Part shown: positions 17,160 to 25,229 of the stretch, piece after piece
Layout: the number at the start of each line of letters is the position of its first letter
Numbering within the stretch: the first letter of the stretch is position 1
Assembly: GCF_038051995.1 (NCBI RefSeq)
Contig: NZ_CP150290.1
Coordinates: 2,033,501 to 2,097,500, forward strand
Reading direction: 5' to 3'
Source of the DNA: Paenibacillus sp. FSL H8-0537
GTDB taxonomy: Bacteria > Bacillota > Bacilli > Paenibacillales > Paenibacillaceae
Length of the DNA stretch: 64,000 nt
The notes under the pieces: model-generated
The model's database searches: none
What the model was told of the DNA's origin: nothing
What the model saw: only the letters and a program-made list of their open reading frames with translations
Translations under genes and position numbers: made by a program

Positions 17160-19130
17160 GTGAAAATTTATGTAGTGAAGAAAGGCGATTCCCTCTACTT
17201 AATCGGTCAGAAGCATCATGTTACGGTTGAGGAGATTTTGAAGCTTAATCCTTCCATTACGAATCCAGACGTCATTGAGGTGGGCATGAAAATTAAAATC
17301 CCATCCTCATCCCATGGAACTGGTGGAATGGACATTATGCACCAATATGTGGTGAAGCAGGGGGATACGCTGTGGAAGCTATCCAAAGCATGGGGAGTTC
17401 CGCTCGCCGATATGATCAAAGCGAATCCTCAACTTAAAAATCCCAATGTGCTTATGACAGGCGAAATTGTCAATGTGCCTAAAGCAGGCCATATGACGAC
17501 TACACCGGATACAGGCGCGGGGACTACGGGAGCAGGGACGACTGCAGCTGGAACCGGCGGTCATGCAGGACATCATGCCCTGCATCCGCTGTCGGTCATG
17601 CAAGGCGTACAGCAATGGGTTGGCGGTAAAAAACCGACAGGGCAAATACCTGGCAAAACGCCGACTGCGCCAGTAACCGAAAAAACGCCAACCGCTCCTA
17701 TTGCGAAGACACCAACTGCGCCAATAACGAAGATGCCCACCGCGCCAATAACGAAGACGCCAACCGCTCCCATTGTGACGCCTACATTGCAGGAGGCAGC
17801 ACCTGCACCACAGCCAAAACCGCTGCCAATTGAGAAGCCAGTGGAGAAAAAGACGTACCCGGTTTATTCCCATCATCAGCAAAGCGTTGACTTGTTTATG
17901 CAATATGGCACGCCTGCGGTAGAAGCCTCATCGACTTATCCGACTACGACTGTATCTCCCGCTGCAACTGCTCCTGCTTGGCCGCAATACGGTGGCTACG
18001 GCATGCCTACGACGGTATCACCTGCCCAAACAGGCGGTTACGGTCATTGGGAGCAGCCAACTATGGTTAGCCCTGCGAGCCAGGGAGGAGGCTATAATCC
18101 ATGTCCTCCAGGCATGTATCCGATAGGTGGTATCGGCGCCGGTGGCTACGGTTATGGCGGTCAAGTGTCGCCAGCTGAGACACATGGTTACGGTTATGGC
18201 GGAATGGTATCGCCGTCAGAAACGCAAGGTTACGGCTATGGTGGAATGGTATCACCTGCGGCGACGCAAGGTTACGGCGGAATGGTATCGCCGTCAGAAA
18301 CGCAAGGCTACGGCTATGGTGGAATGGTATCACCTGCGGAGTCGCAAGGTTATGGCGGAATGGTATCGCCGTCAGAAACGCAGGGCTACGGCTATGGTGG
18401 AGCCGTATCGCCAGCAAGCACGCAAGGTTACGGCGGAATGGTATCGCCGTCAGAAATGCAGGGCTACGGCTATGGTGGAGCCGTATCGCCAGCAAGCACA
18501 CAAGGTTACGGCGGAATGGTATCGCCAGCAGAAATGCAGGGCTACGGCTATGGTGGAGCCGTATCGCCAGCAAGCACACAAGGTTACGGCGGAATGGTAT
18601 CGCAGTCAGAAACGCAGGGCTACGGCTATGGTGGAGCCGTATCGCCAGCAAGCACGCAAGGTTACGGCGGAATGGTATCGCCGTCAGAAACGCAGGGCTA
18701 CGGCTATGGTGGAGCCGTATCGCCAGCAAGCACGCAAGGTTACGGCGGAATGGTATCGCCGTCAGAAACGCAAGGCTACGGCTATGGCGGAGCCGTATCG
18801 CCAGCGAACACGCAAGGCTATGGCTATGGTGGAGCCGTATCGCCAATTGGCAACAACTGCAACGGCTATCCCGTTTCAGCATTTCCTCCATTCCCACCGT
18901 ACGGATATTATCCTATGCAAACCGCTGGAGTAGAGACACAAAAACCATGCAATTGCGGCTGCAAGGATAAGCGTGAAGAAGATGAGGAAGTAAAAGAAAT
19001 AACGACAATCAATGTGAAAAACGGCAAAAACAATACGCAACGCAAATCCAATAAAAAAGCGGTTATTCGCACCGTTGCCCCTCGCTCGAGAACGAGTAAG
19101 CAAAACAGCAGCCCTTGGATTAGCCGTTAA
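17160..19130 (+). CDS. safA: SafA-like LysM spore coat protein with Gly-Tyr repeats
   Basis: A 656-residue protein. Two LysM domains lie at about 1-47 (KIYVVKKGDSLYLIGQKHHV) and 57-105 (HQYVVKQGDTLWKLSKAWGV), which bind cortex or cell-wall glycan. A Pro/Thr-rich repeat (TAPITKTP type) follows near 160-200. About 18 copies of a Gly-Tyr-rich unit, QGYGYGGAVSPAST alternating with QGYGGMVSPSET, occupy about 328-565, then a Cys-rich NCGC and a basic tail. Its place after pheA matches safA, a B. subtilis inner-coat morphogenetic protein; the long repeat is unlike B. subtilis SafA, so exact orthology is inferred. The GTG start follows aggaggt at 17143-17149. Confidence 0.75.
   Translation: MKIYVVKKGDSLYLIGQKHHVTVEEILKLNPSITNPDVIEVGMKIKIPSSSHGTGGMDIMHQYVVKQGDTLWKLSKAWGVPLADMIKANPQLKNPNVLMTGEIVNVPKAGHMTTTPDTGAGTTGAGTTAAGTGGHAGHHALHPLSVMQGVQQWVGGKKPTGQIPGKTPTAPVTEKTPTAPIAKTPTAPITKMPTAPITKTPTAPIVTPTLQEAAPAPQPKPLPIEKPVEKKTYPVYSHHQQSVDLFMQYGTPAVEASSTYPTTTVSPAATAPAWPQYGGYGMPTTVSPAQTGGYGHWEQPTMVSPASQGGGYNPCPPGMYPIGGIGAGGYGYGGQVSPAETHGYGYGGMVSPSETQGYGYGGMVSPAATQGYGGMVSPSETQGYGYGGMVSPAESQGYGGMVSPSETQGYGYGGAVSPASTQGYGGMVSPSEMQGYGYGGAVSPASTQGYGGMVSPAEMQGYGYGGAVSPASTQGYGGMVSQSETQGYGYGGAVSPASTQGYGGMVSPSETQGYGYGGAVSPASTQGYGGMVSPSETQGYGYGGAVSPANTQGYGYGGAVSPIGNNCNGYPVSAFPPFPPYGYYPMQTAGVETQKPCNCGCKDKREEDEEVKEITTINVKNGKNNTQRKSNKKAVIRTVAPRSRTSKQNSSPWISR
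17640..17775 (+). repeat. Pro/Thr-rich coding repeat in the LysM protein
   Basis: Short tandem units of about 24 bases coding for variants of KTPTAPIT recur about five to six times between the LysM domains and the main repeat. They form a flexible linker. Confidence 0.75.
18145..18855 (+). repeat. 78-bp tandem coding repeat in the LysM protein
   Basis: Nearly identical 78-bp units encode a 26-residue double motif (14 plus 12 residues) with GYGYGG and GYGG cores and VSP spacers; about six to seven full double units plus divergent edge copies. The period is a multiple of three, so copy number can change by recombination without breaking the frame. It also keeps two other frames open. Confidence 0.9.
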
Positions 19131-19200
19131 AAAACGTAATGAAGCATCTTGTCTCCTAGTCAAGTCTACAACTGGCAGACCATTAACAAGAGCGCTGCCC

Positions 19201-19250
19201 AACAAGCTGTCTTCGGTATCGAACCGAAGACAGCTTGTTTCATTTTCTTT
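19201..19250 (+). terminator. Intrinsic terminator after the LysM gene
   Basis: A perfect 17-bp stem (19201-19217 with 19223-19239), five-base loop, followed by a T-rich stretch. Confidence 0.82.
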
Positions 19251-19308
19251 GCGGATCACAACGGTTTAGAAGCGCATGTCATTTTCGATTCTGCTTAGTT
19301 TCATTTAT

Positions 19309-19339
19309 TTGATACTGTTCATGAGGTTGATGCTATAAT
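19309..19339 (+). promoter_or_regulatory. Possible sigma-A promoter for the AraC/SBP regulator
   Basis: TTGATA at 19309-19314 and TATAAT at 19334-19339. The 19-base spacer is longer than ideal, so an activator may be needed. Confidence 0.45.
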
Positions 19340-19424
19340 CAAGTCATTAGAAAGCTCAAACCACTGTAAATGGCGGCATTCTACTTGGACAACTGACAGA
19401 AGCTTCGTTGACTTGGAGGTTAGC

Positions 19425-20594
19425 ATGGTTGCAATGAGTAAAGGTGAAAAAACGACAGGAACAAAAAGATTGTTAAAGGATAGAATTGAGGAAACGGCTC
19501 TGTATATGGAAGCACATTTTGGCGATAGATTGACAAGGAATCAACTTGCACAAATGGCTGGGCTAAATCCAGAGCATTATTCAAGATTATTCAAAACATA
19601 TAAGGGGCAATCTCCCGTTGACTTTTTGACGGAACTGCGAATACAGGCAGCCAAGCTGCTGCTGCAGCGTCCGGGCATCACAGTCAAACAGGTTGGAAGA
19701 ATGGTTGGCTTCGACGATCCTTATTATTTTAGCCGCCGCTTTAAGTTAAATACGGGCGCCGCACCTTCAGCGTACAAACAAGAAAAGCCATTGCGTGTTG
19801 TAGCGGTTGACTACTATGGGCATATACGAGCGCTTGGTATTCGTCCTGTAGGTGTCAGCGCAGGCATGGTCGGACTTAGAGGGCTGCTTGCGGACTGGTC
19901 TGATGATGCTCTAGATGTAGGAATAGATGAATTCCCCTATTATGACTCGGATGCAACAGATCAATTAAAGCCCGATATTGTGATAGGTCCACCTTCCTGG
20001 CTGCAGCGTGGGCAGTGCGGAGCTAAGGTTATAGAGGTGGATGACAAAAAAGATCCTTTATATATTCAATTTAAAGCAATTGGAAGTGCTTTAGGTTTGG
20101 AGCGACAGGTAGAGGAATGGCTGCGGAATTATGAAGAGAGAGCTCTTGAGCTTAGAAACAGGTTGTTTAGGAAGATGGAAGGGCAGACGATTGCGGTTTT
20201 CCGTGTTCGGGCTGATTTTCTTCAAATGTATGGAAACCAAATTATGGGCTATTCGTTGTACCATTCGCTTGGTTTGACACCACCTTATAAGCTTGCGAAG
20301 CAATTCGAAATAAACGGTAGCTATCACTCCACAGTCATAAATCTGGATGAGCTGCCTTTTTTCAGGGCGGATCACCTTATCGTCGTCGTGCAGCCTGATG
20401 AGGAGACTCGCCAAGTATGGGCCGACATTCAAGAGTCTTCTGTATGGTTATCCTTCCCCGCCGTGCGCAGCGGCAATATTTATCAAGTTGATGTACACCA
20501 GTGGCTGGCTTATGATCCGTTGTCTATTATGGCGCAAATGGAAGAAGCGGCTGTGCTATTAGGCGCAGGAATTGAGGGAGAAGAATATGAATAA
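19425..20594 (+). CDS. AraC-family regulator fused to a siderophore-binding-protein-like domain
   Basis: A 389-residue fusion. An N-terminal AraC DNA-binding domain (FGDRLTRNQLAQMAGLNPEH; VGRMVGFDDPYYFSRRFKL) covers about 10-115. The rest resembles a periplasmic iron-siderophore binding protein (YYGHIRALGIRPVGVSAGMV; QLKPDIVIGPPSW) but without a signal peptide, so it would act in the cytosol. B. subtilis Btr has this architecture and activates siderophore uptake when it binds bacillibactin. The ATG at 19425 is chosen for the ggaggt just upstream. It lies 116 bases before a Fur-boxed siderophore-binding lipoprotein, its likely target. Confidence 0.88.
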   Translation: MVAMSKGEKTTGTKRLLKDRIEETALYMEAHFGDRLTRNQLAQMAGLNPEHYSRLFKTYKGQSPVDFLTELRIQAAKLLLQRPGITVKQVGRMVGFDDPYYFSRRFKLNTGAAPSAYKQEKPLRVVAVDYYGHIRALGIRPVGVSAGMVGLRGLLADWSDDALDVGIDEFPYYDSDATDQLKPDIVIGPPSWLQRGQCGAKVIEVDDKKDPLYIQFKAIGSALGLERQVEEWLRNYEERALELRNRLFRKMEGQTIAVFRVRADFLQMYGNQIMGYSLYHSLGLTPPYKLAKQFEINGSYHSTVINLDELPFFRADHLIVVVQPDEETRQVWADIQESSVWLSFPAVRSGNIYQVDVHQWLAYDPLSIMAQMEEAAVLLGAGIEGEEYE

Positions 20595-20654
20595 GATACA
20601 TAACAATCCATCAGCAATCATGATAGTGTATGGATATTATCAAGAAGGAAGCCC

Positions 20655-20681
20655 TATAATCGATTATGATAATCATTATTA
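20655..20681 (+). promoter_or_regulatory. Fur box over a promoter -10 element
   Basis: TGATAATCATTATTA at 20667-20681 matches the 7-1-7 Fur consensus TGATAATnATTATCA at all but one fixed base. It sits directly after a TATAAT at 20655-20660, so bound Fur would block transcription when iron is plentiful. Confidence 0.82.
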
Positions 20682-20710
20682 ATCATAGGACTGAAGGGGA
20701 ATAAGAAGAA

Positions 20711-21706
20711 ATGAAACAGTTAAGCAGCAGCAGAGGATTATATATAGCAGGAATGCTGGTCATTTTATTCGTTATTGCGGCATGTGGTTCAATGACAGAC
20801 AAGCCGTTGGAGGACGGAGGAAGCAACACTGCTCTGAACGCAGCACAAGCCGATGCGGCTGCGGGGACAAGAGTATTCACCGACGATATGGGGAGGGATG
20901 TAGAAATTCCAGTCTCGCCGCAAAAGGTTGCTGTATGCGAATTTTCTTCGGTGGCCATAACGGTTGGCATTCAGCCGATTGCGGTTTGCGATAATGATTT
21001 TCTTAACTCGTTCATAAAACCATCACTGGCAGGCGTTGATTCTATCGGTGATCCGCCAAATGTTGAGAAAATAGTAGAGCTTTCGCCGGATTTAATGATT
21101 TTCAGTTCTGTCTATCCAGAAATCTATCCAGATATTATGGATAAATTAGAAAAAGTATCTCCGATTGTGTACATCAAGTTCAGCGATCCGATTTATGATG
21201 TTTTTCCTAAAGTTGCGGATGTATTGGGTAAGAAGTCGTTAGCGAGTGGTTGGATCAAAGATTACGAGGCAGAGAGGGATGTTTTGCGAGCGAAGGTGAA
21301 ACAGTCCATCGGAGATGAATCGGTTTCTATTCTCCTTATCGAGGAAGGCGGACTGCGAATTTATTTGAGTACAAACTTTGGCGGGTATGTCGTGAGGACA
21401 GCCTTGCAAGCCAAAGCAGTCGATAAGGTTCAGGCAGAAATGAATAAGGATCGTTGGAAAAATGCGGTTGTCGTCTCGCAGGAGCTGCTTCCAGAGTATG
21501 TTGGGGATCATCTGCTGCTCATTGTAGAGGATGAGGAAGACTACAATGAGCTTCTGAAATCAGGCTTATGGCAAGGATTGCCGGCAGTCAAGAATGGAAA
21601 TGTATATCTACTCGACCAAGACAAATATTATCTGGCAGACAGTATTACAATTAGAGAAACGATGAAAGAAGTGGCTGACTTGCTAGCTTCTGGTGGGAAA
21701 AAGTAA
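20711..21706 (+). CDS. Iron-siderophore ABC transporter substrate-binding lipoprotein
   Basis: A 331-residue lipoprotein with signal peptide and lipobox IAAC (cysteine near residue 25). It has the FepB/FeuA-type class III fold: FTDDMGRDVEIPVSPQKVAV at the start of the mature domain, SIGDPPNVEKIVELSPDLMI, and a C-terminal lobe ending in DSITIRETMKEVADLL. It delivers a ferric siderophore to a membrane permease. Regulation is visible as a Fur box about 30 bases upstream. No permease or ATPase gene lies nearby, so it must use components encoded elsewhere. Confidence 0.9.
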   Translation: MKQLSSSRGLYIAGMLVILFVIAACGSMTDKPLEDGGSNTALNAAQADAAAGTRVFTDDMGRDVEIPVSPQKVAVCEFSSVAITVGIQPIAVCDNDFLNSFIKPSLAGVDSIGDPPNVEKIVELSPDLMIFSSVYPEIYPDIMDKLEKVSPIVYIKFSDPIYDVFPKVADVLGKKSLASGWIKDYEAERDVLRAKVKQSIGDESVSILLIEEGGLRIYLSTNFGGYVVRTALQAKAVDKVQAEMNKDRWKNAVVVSQELLPEYVGDHLLLIVEDEEDYNELLKSGLWQGLPAVKNGNVYLLDQDKYYLADSITIRETMKEVADLLASGGKK

Positions 21707-21778
21707 ACTCGTCCATGCTCATCATTCACTTAGCCTAAAACGTCTAATAGAAGCCATGCAGTCACCATAAACGGTCTT

Positions 21779-22819
21779 CTAGCCATCCTTCAACTGGTCC
21801 ACAACCTCTTGAAGCAAAACCATTTCCGTCTCCTTTAATTTATGCAATTGCTCCATTTGCTTGTACAAAGCATCCGAGCTTCGAGTAAACAAATATTTTA
21901 AAATGAAATTTCTTAGAGCATGCACATCCGCCTCGAGCTTTCTCCATCTGTTCAAAATTTGATTATCATCAATCAAATGCTTGTTATTAATCATGTAGTC
22001 TAATCGCATAGTCATACATTTCTTATGGTCGTAAAGCAGGTGAAACGATCTAATATCAAATACTACCTCCTCTTGAGCCAAATATTTTAAATAGTCGGAG
22101 GCCTTGTCGTATACATTAATGCCAAAGGTTAGCCCAGGTGTGCCTAAAGCCTCGTTGTAATATTCATCTGTATGTGACCTGGACAAGAGATAGGCTTTCA
22201 TCGTATTTTTTACGTATTTTAGAGAAAAAGCATAGTCGTTATTTTCGAGAGGCTTCAATAAATAAAGATGCTGTTTAAAATCATGGGCTTCAATTTCCAA
22301 TAAATGAAACGCTCTGCTAAAAGCCTCGTAATCACAGGTGATATTCGTTGTGTATTTTCCATTGGCATTATTGTCGCAGAAATACAGCTTTTTATTGGCA
22401 TCATCATACCCATTTATCATGACTTCATGTGGAGACTTCGCAGTAATTTCATATTCTTTTATATAAAAACGGTCGATCATAACGATCACATAATAGCCGC
22501 CGTCAATCGATGCTTTAATAAAATCAAGCAGGTCATTATTCAAAATAGTCGAGCTTCGCCTGTCTATCGCTATCCGCTGAAAATCAATAAAAGGGCAGTC
22601 ATAAAACTCAACCATTTTATCTCTATAATAACCATTGTAGAAAAAGGTATATAATTGGTTTGGATCTGGAATATCGAATAAATTAATATAATTATTCATA
22701 AACCACATTTTTTTCGAATCTACGCGAGATATAATCGAATAAAAATCACTGTAAAACCAATAGGAATCAATAATTTGCTTTACTTCGACTGGAAGGATTT
22801 TCACCGACAATGTGATCAT
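21779..22819 (-). CDS. C39/BtrH-like protein of unknown function
   Basis: A 346-residue soluble protein. The middle part (about 108-150) follows a pattern seen in papain-fold C39/BtrH-like proteins: GGYYVIVMIDRFYI, then H131 in SPHEVMINGYDD and an aspartate in YFCDNNANGKY. No cysteine is found near the N-terminus where a nucleophile would be expected; C75 is the first cysteine. It may be a non-catalytic relative or use another residue. The C-terminal third is helical and charged. The gene is clearly more AT-rich than its neighbours, which suggests recent acquisition. The start is uncertain: the ATG nearly touches aaaagg, and a TTG three codons later has better spacing. Confidence 0.6.
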   Translation of the reverse strand: MITLSVKILPVEVKQIIDSYWFYSDFYSIISRVDSKKMWFMNNYINLFDIPDPNQLYTFFYNGYYRDKMVEFYDCPFIDFQRIAIDRRSSTILNNDLLDFIKASIDGGYYVIVMIDRFYIKEYEITAKSPHEVMINGYDDANKKLYFCDNNANGKYTTNITCDYEAFSRAFHLLEIEAHDFKQHLYLLKPLENNDYAFSLKYVKNTMKAYLLSRSHTDEYYNEALGTPGLTFGINVYDKASDYLKYLAQEEVVFDIRSFHLLYDHKKCMTMRLDYMINNKHLIDDNQILNRWRKLEADVHALRNFILKYLFTRSSDALYKQMEQLHKLKETEMVLLQEVVDQLKDG

Positions 22820-22879
22820 TCCTTTTCTAATTGATAGAGTACCTATTGGACTAATTTAATAAATAAGCTCATCATGCGT

Positions 22880-22938
22880 GAAGTATTTTCAATATATCAT
22901 TACTGGAAAAAATATGAAAGTTTTATATTGAAAATACT
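22880..22938. repeat. 16-bp inverted repeat upstream of the C39-like gene
   Basis: aagtattttcaatata at 22880-22895 is repeated exactly in inverse orientation at 22923-22938 with a 27-base spacer, in the region where the minus-strand gene should have its promoter. It could be an operator pair. Confidence 0.6.
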
Positions 22939-23099
22939 TTCATTTAGCTTGTTTAAGGCACTGGGGCGTGTGCATTATGATGGAGCTATAGCTTACTTAA
23001 ATCAAAATGTTGACAGATCAGCACTTCCTCCCTAAGATTAAGAGTGGATTACGGACAAGACAGGCTGATTAGCCTGCAAAACTTCATAATTGAATGAAA

Positions 23100-23342
23100 A
23101 TAGGTGCGGTACGAAGGCAAGGACATATACGCCTTAGTTCGCTTAAAAGGGAAGTTCGGTTAAAGGCCGACACGGACCCGCCACTGTATAGGGCAGCAGC
23201 TAATCATTAATTAAGCTGCGCTCCCCTCACAAATGAACCACTGGCTGATGAGCTTCTTTTCGTCGCAGGACGAATTGCAGAGGCTCGCGCTAGCCGGGAA
23301 GGGAAGAGAGGGAGGCCCCAAGTCAGGAGACCTGCCTGTTTT
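23100..23342 (+). ncRNA. Cobalamin (B12) riboswitch
   Basis: The conserved elements are present in order: aaaagggaa near 23146, the B12 box cccgccactgta at about 23176-23187, the variable arm hairpin with agctgcgctcccc, gccgggaag near 23294, and agtcaggagacctgcc near 23322-23337. Such aptamers bind adenosyl- or aquocobalamin and normally switch expression off. It precedes the Nik-type ABC operon on the same strand. Confidence 0.95.
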
Positions 23343-23385
23343 AACATCACTGTTTGACCTACGGTGCTTAGGGAGGTGGTTGGTT

Positions 23386-23469
23386 ATGCCCATTTATTGC
23401 AAAATGTCTAACGATTATTTGCTGCTCCATGACGAGCAGACGCAGATAAGGTTTAGTTATTTATCATAA
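23386..23469 (+). CDS. Candidate 27-residue leader peptide
   Basis: A short frame from ATG 23386 lies between the riboswitch and a terminator hairpin. It has an excellent ribosome binding site (agggaggt at about 23370-23377, spacing about 9). The product starts MPIYCKMSNDYLLLHDE and is rich in Cys, Met, His, Asp and Glu. The stop codon overlaps the first bases of the hairpin stem, as in leader-peptide attenuators. It could also be a chance frame; no homologue is known to me. Confidence 0.4.
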   Translation: MPIYCKMSNDYLLLHDEQTQIRFSYLS

Positions 23470-23512
23470 AAGCATTTCTGACTGCTTTCTTAAGGGTCGG
23501 GGATGCTTTTTT
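23468..23512 (+). terminator. Terminator in the riboswitch leader
   Basis: aaagcat at 23468-23474 pairs with atgcttt at 23503-23509 across a structured loop, followed by a T run to 23512. It is the probable expression-platform terminator between the riboswitch and the operon. Confidence 0.6.
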
Positions 23513-23513
23513 T

Positions 23514-23557
23514 AAATATAGGAAAGGATATGATTTTTCTATCCTTTCTCTATATTT
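23514..23557 (+). promoter_or_regulatory. Second strong hairpin before the ABC operon
   Basis: aaatata plus gaaaggata (23514-23530) pairs with tatcctttc plus tatattt (23540-23557) around a T-rich loop. A third small GC hairpin (acggctttcggccgt) lies near 23590-23604. Their roles are unknown; they may insulate the operon mRNA or be part of the expression platform. Confidence 0.55.
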
Positions 23558-23635
23558 CTACGCGAAACGGTAGCTTTGCCGCCACAGGACGGCTTTCGGC
23601 CGTTTACGCTTACTTAAAGGGGAGACAAAAGAAAA

Positions 23636-25210
23636 ATGAACAACACGAAGAAGCCATTTAGCTTTTCACTTGGAATGATGATCGTTTGCTTGATGCTGGT
23701 GCTTGCAGGATGCAGCACGAATGCTGACTCAAACACAGGGAAGGGCACCAATGCTGCCGGGGAAAACAATGCTTCTGCCGCAAATAAAACACTGACAATG
23801 GCGTACACCTGGAACCCAGCAGGCGTTGACCCGCATGGCGATGACAGCTGGGACGTTATGCGCTCTGGCGCAGGGGAAACGCTTATTAAATTGAATGAGC
23901 AGCTGCAGCCGGCTGCTTGGCTTGCGAAGGAGTGGAAGCAGGAGGATGCTAACACGTGGACGCTCAAGCTGGAGAACAACGTAACGTTCCACGACGGCAA
24001 AAAGATGGATGCAGAAAGCGTGAAAGCTTCACTGCTTCGTTCCATTGAAAATAGCCATTTGGCGAAGGATTTGCTGCTGGTGAAAGATATTGAAGTGGTT
24101 GCACCGGATGAGCTGAAAATTATAACAACACAGCCGAACTCGGCTATTATTTCCAGCTTGGCTGATCCAAGCACGATTATTCTTGATGTCGACAGCATAA
24201 AGGAAGCGGGCAGCTACCCGGCCATGACGGGAGCTTTCAAAATCAAGCAGTTTACGAAAGACGTATCGCTTGTTGTTGAGCGTTATGATGGGTATTGGGG
24301 ACAACCGGCGAAGCTTAAGGAAGTGACAATGAAGTTTGTAACCGATGGCAATACCCGACTGATGGCGCTGCAAGCTGGCGAAGTAGATGTTGCAACGGAC
24401 ATTCCGATTGACAGCATTGAGCTGGTAGAGAAGGACAGTAAGCTGGAAGTGCTGTCTGCACCATCGGTTCGTACACATATGGTATTATTTAATATGAATT
24501 CTGCTTTGTTTAAAGAAAAGGCGAACCGCGAGGTTGTAGATCAAGCCATTCCGCGCGAGGCGATTATTGAATCGGTTATGCGTGGCTATGGCACGAAAGC
24601 GAAAAGCCCGTTCCCGGAAATTTTGCCATTTGGCAAAGTAGCGGAGCAAGCAGCAGGGGAAACGACGGAGCAATTGCTGAGCGCTGGCGGCTGGCAGAAA
24701 AATGCTGCAGGCATGTGGGAGAAGGAAGGCAAGCCATTCGAGGCGACGCTCCTTACGTTCCCGCACCGCCCAGAGCTGTCCGTAATGGCAGAGGTTATTC
24801 AGAACCAACTGCTTAATGAAGGCATTACCGTGAAAATTCGCAAGGTTGAAAATATTGATGCTGAGCTTGCGAAGTCCGATTGGGATCTTGCTATGTACAG
24901 CATGCTGACAGCACATACAGGCGATCCGCAATATTTCTTGAACATTTTCTATCAATCAGCTAGCGAATCGAATGTCAGCCATTATGTATCGAAGCCGCTT
25001 GAGACGGTTATTAACAAGCTGAACGAAACGTCTGCTACAGAAGCACGCAATGCGCTTGCGATAGAAGCTCAGGACATTATTAATGAAGATTTGCCGCAGT
25101 CGTTTATCGTACACCCCGACAATGTATTTGGCGTGAAAAAAGGGGTAACGGGCTTTATTCCGCATCCGATCGAATATTATTATGTGACAGCTGAAGTTGA
25201 TATCACCTAA
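23636..25210 (+). CDS. Nickel/peptide-type ABC transporter substrate-binding lipoprotein
   Basis: A 524-residue SBP_bac_5 (NikA/OppA/CntA) family protein with signal peptide and lipobox LAGC near residue 25, then a Ser/Asn/Gly linker. Family features are PAGVDPHGDDSWDVMRSGAGETLIKL, WTLKLENNVTFHDGKKMDAE in part, and the C-terminal SQSFIVHPDN-like LPQSFIVHPDNVFGVK. It starts a five-gene operon with two permeases and two ATPases. The upstream cobalamin riboswitch suggests the cargo is cobalt, a cobalt chelate or a corrinoid precursor; the family alone would also allow nickel or peptides. Confidence 0.88.
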   Translation: MNNTKKPFSFSLGMMIVCLMLVLAGCSTNADSNTGKGTNAAGENNASAANKTLTMAYTWNPAGVDPHGDDSWDVMRSGAGETLIKLNEQLQPAAWLAKEWKQEDANTWTLKLENNVTFHDGKKMDAESVKASLLRSIENSHLAKDLLLVKDIEVVAPDELKIITTQPNSAIISSLADPSTIILDVDSIKEAGSYPAMTGAFKIKQFTKDVSLVVERYDGYWGQPAKLKEVTMKFVTDGNTRLMALQAGEVDVATDIPIDSIELVEKDSKLEVLSAPSVRTHMVLFNMNSALFKEKANREVVDQAIPREAIIESVMRGYGTKAKSPFPEILPFGKVAEQAAGETTEQLLSAGGWQKNAAGMWEKEGKPFEATLLTFPHRPELSVMAEVIQNQLLNEGITVKIRKVENIDAELAKSDWDLAMYSMLTAHTGDPQYFLNIFYQSASESNVSHYVSKPLETVINKLNETSATEARNALAIEAQDIINEDLPQSFIVHPDNVFGVKKGVTGFIPHPIEYYYVTAEVDIT

Positions 25211-25229
25211 GTAAAGGGTGTACCTAAGT

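Noticed and set aside
18145..18855. Regular repeats considered as a CRISPR array
   Set aside because: Units are contiguous, coding and have no unique spacers; no cas genes are nearby.
18067..18933. Long open frames on the opposite strand (about 276 codons) and in another plus frame (about 268 codons) over the LysM gene repeat
   Set aside because: They exist only because the 78-bp repeat period is a multiple of three and lacks stops in those frames. The predicted products are arginine-rich repeats without sense, and the LysM frame explains the region.
23233..23469. A 78-codon frame across the end of the riboswitch
   Set aside because: Its first two thirds run through conserved aptamer sequence. 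Only the last 27 codons have their own ribosome binding site and are kept as a candidate leader peptide.
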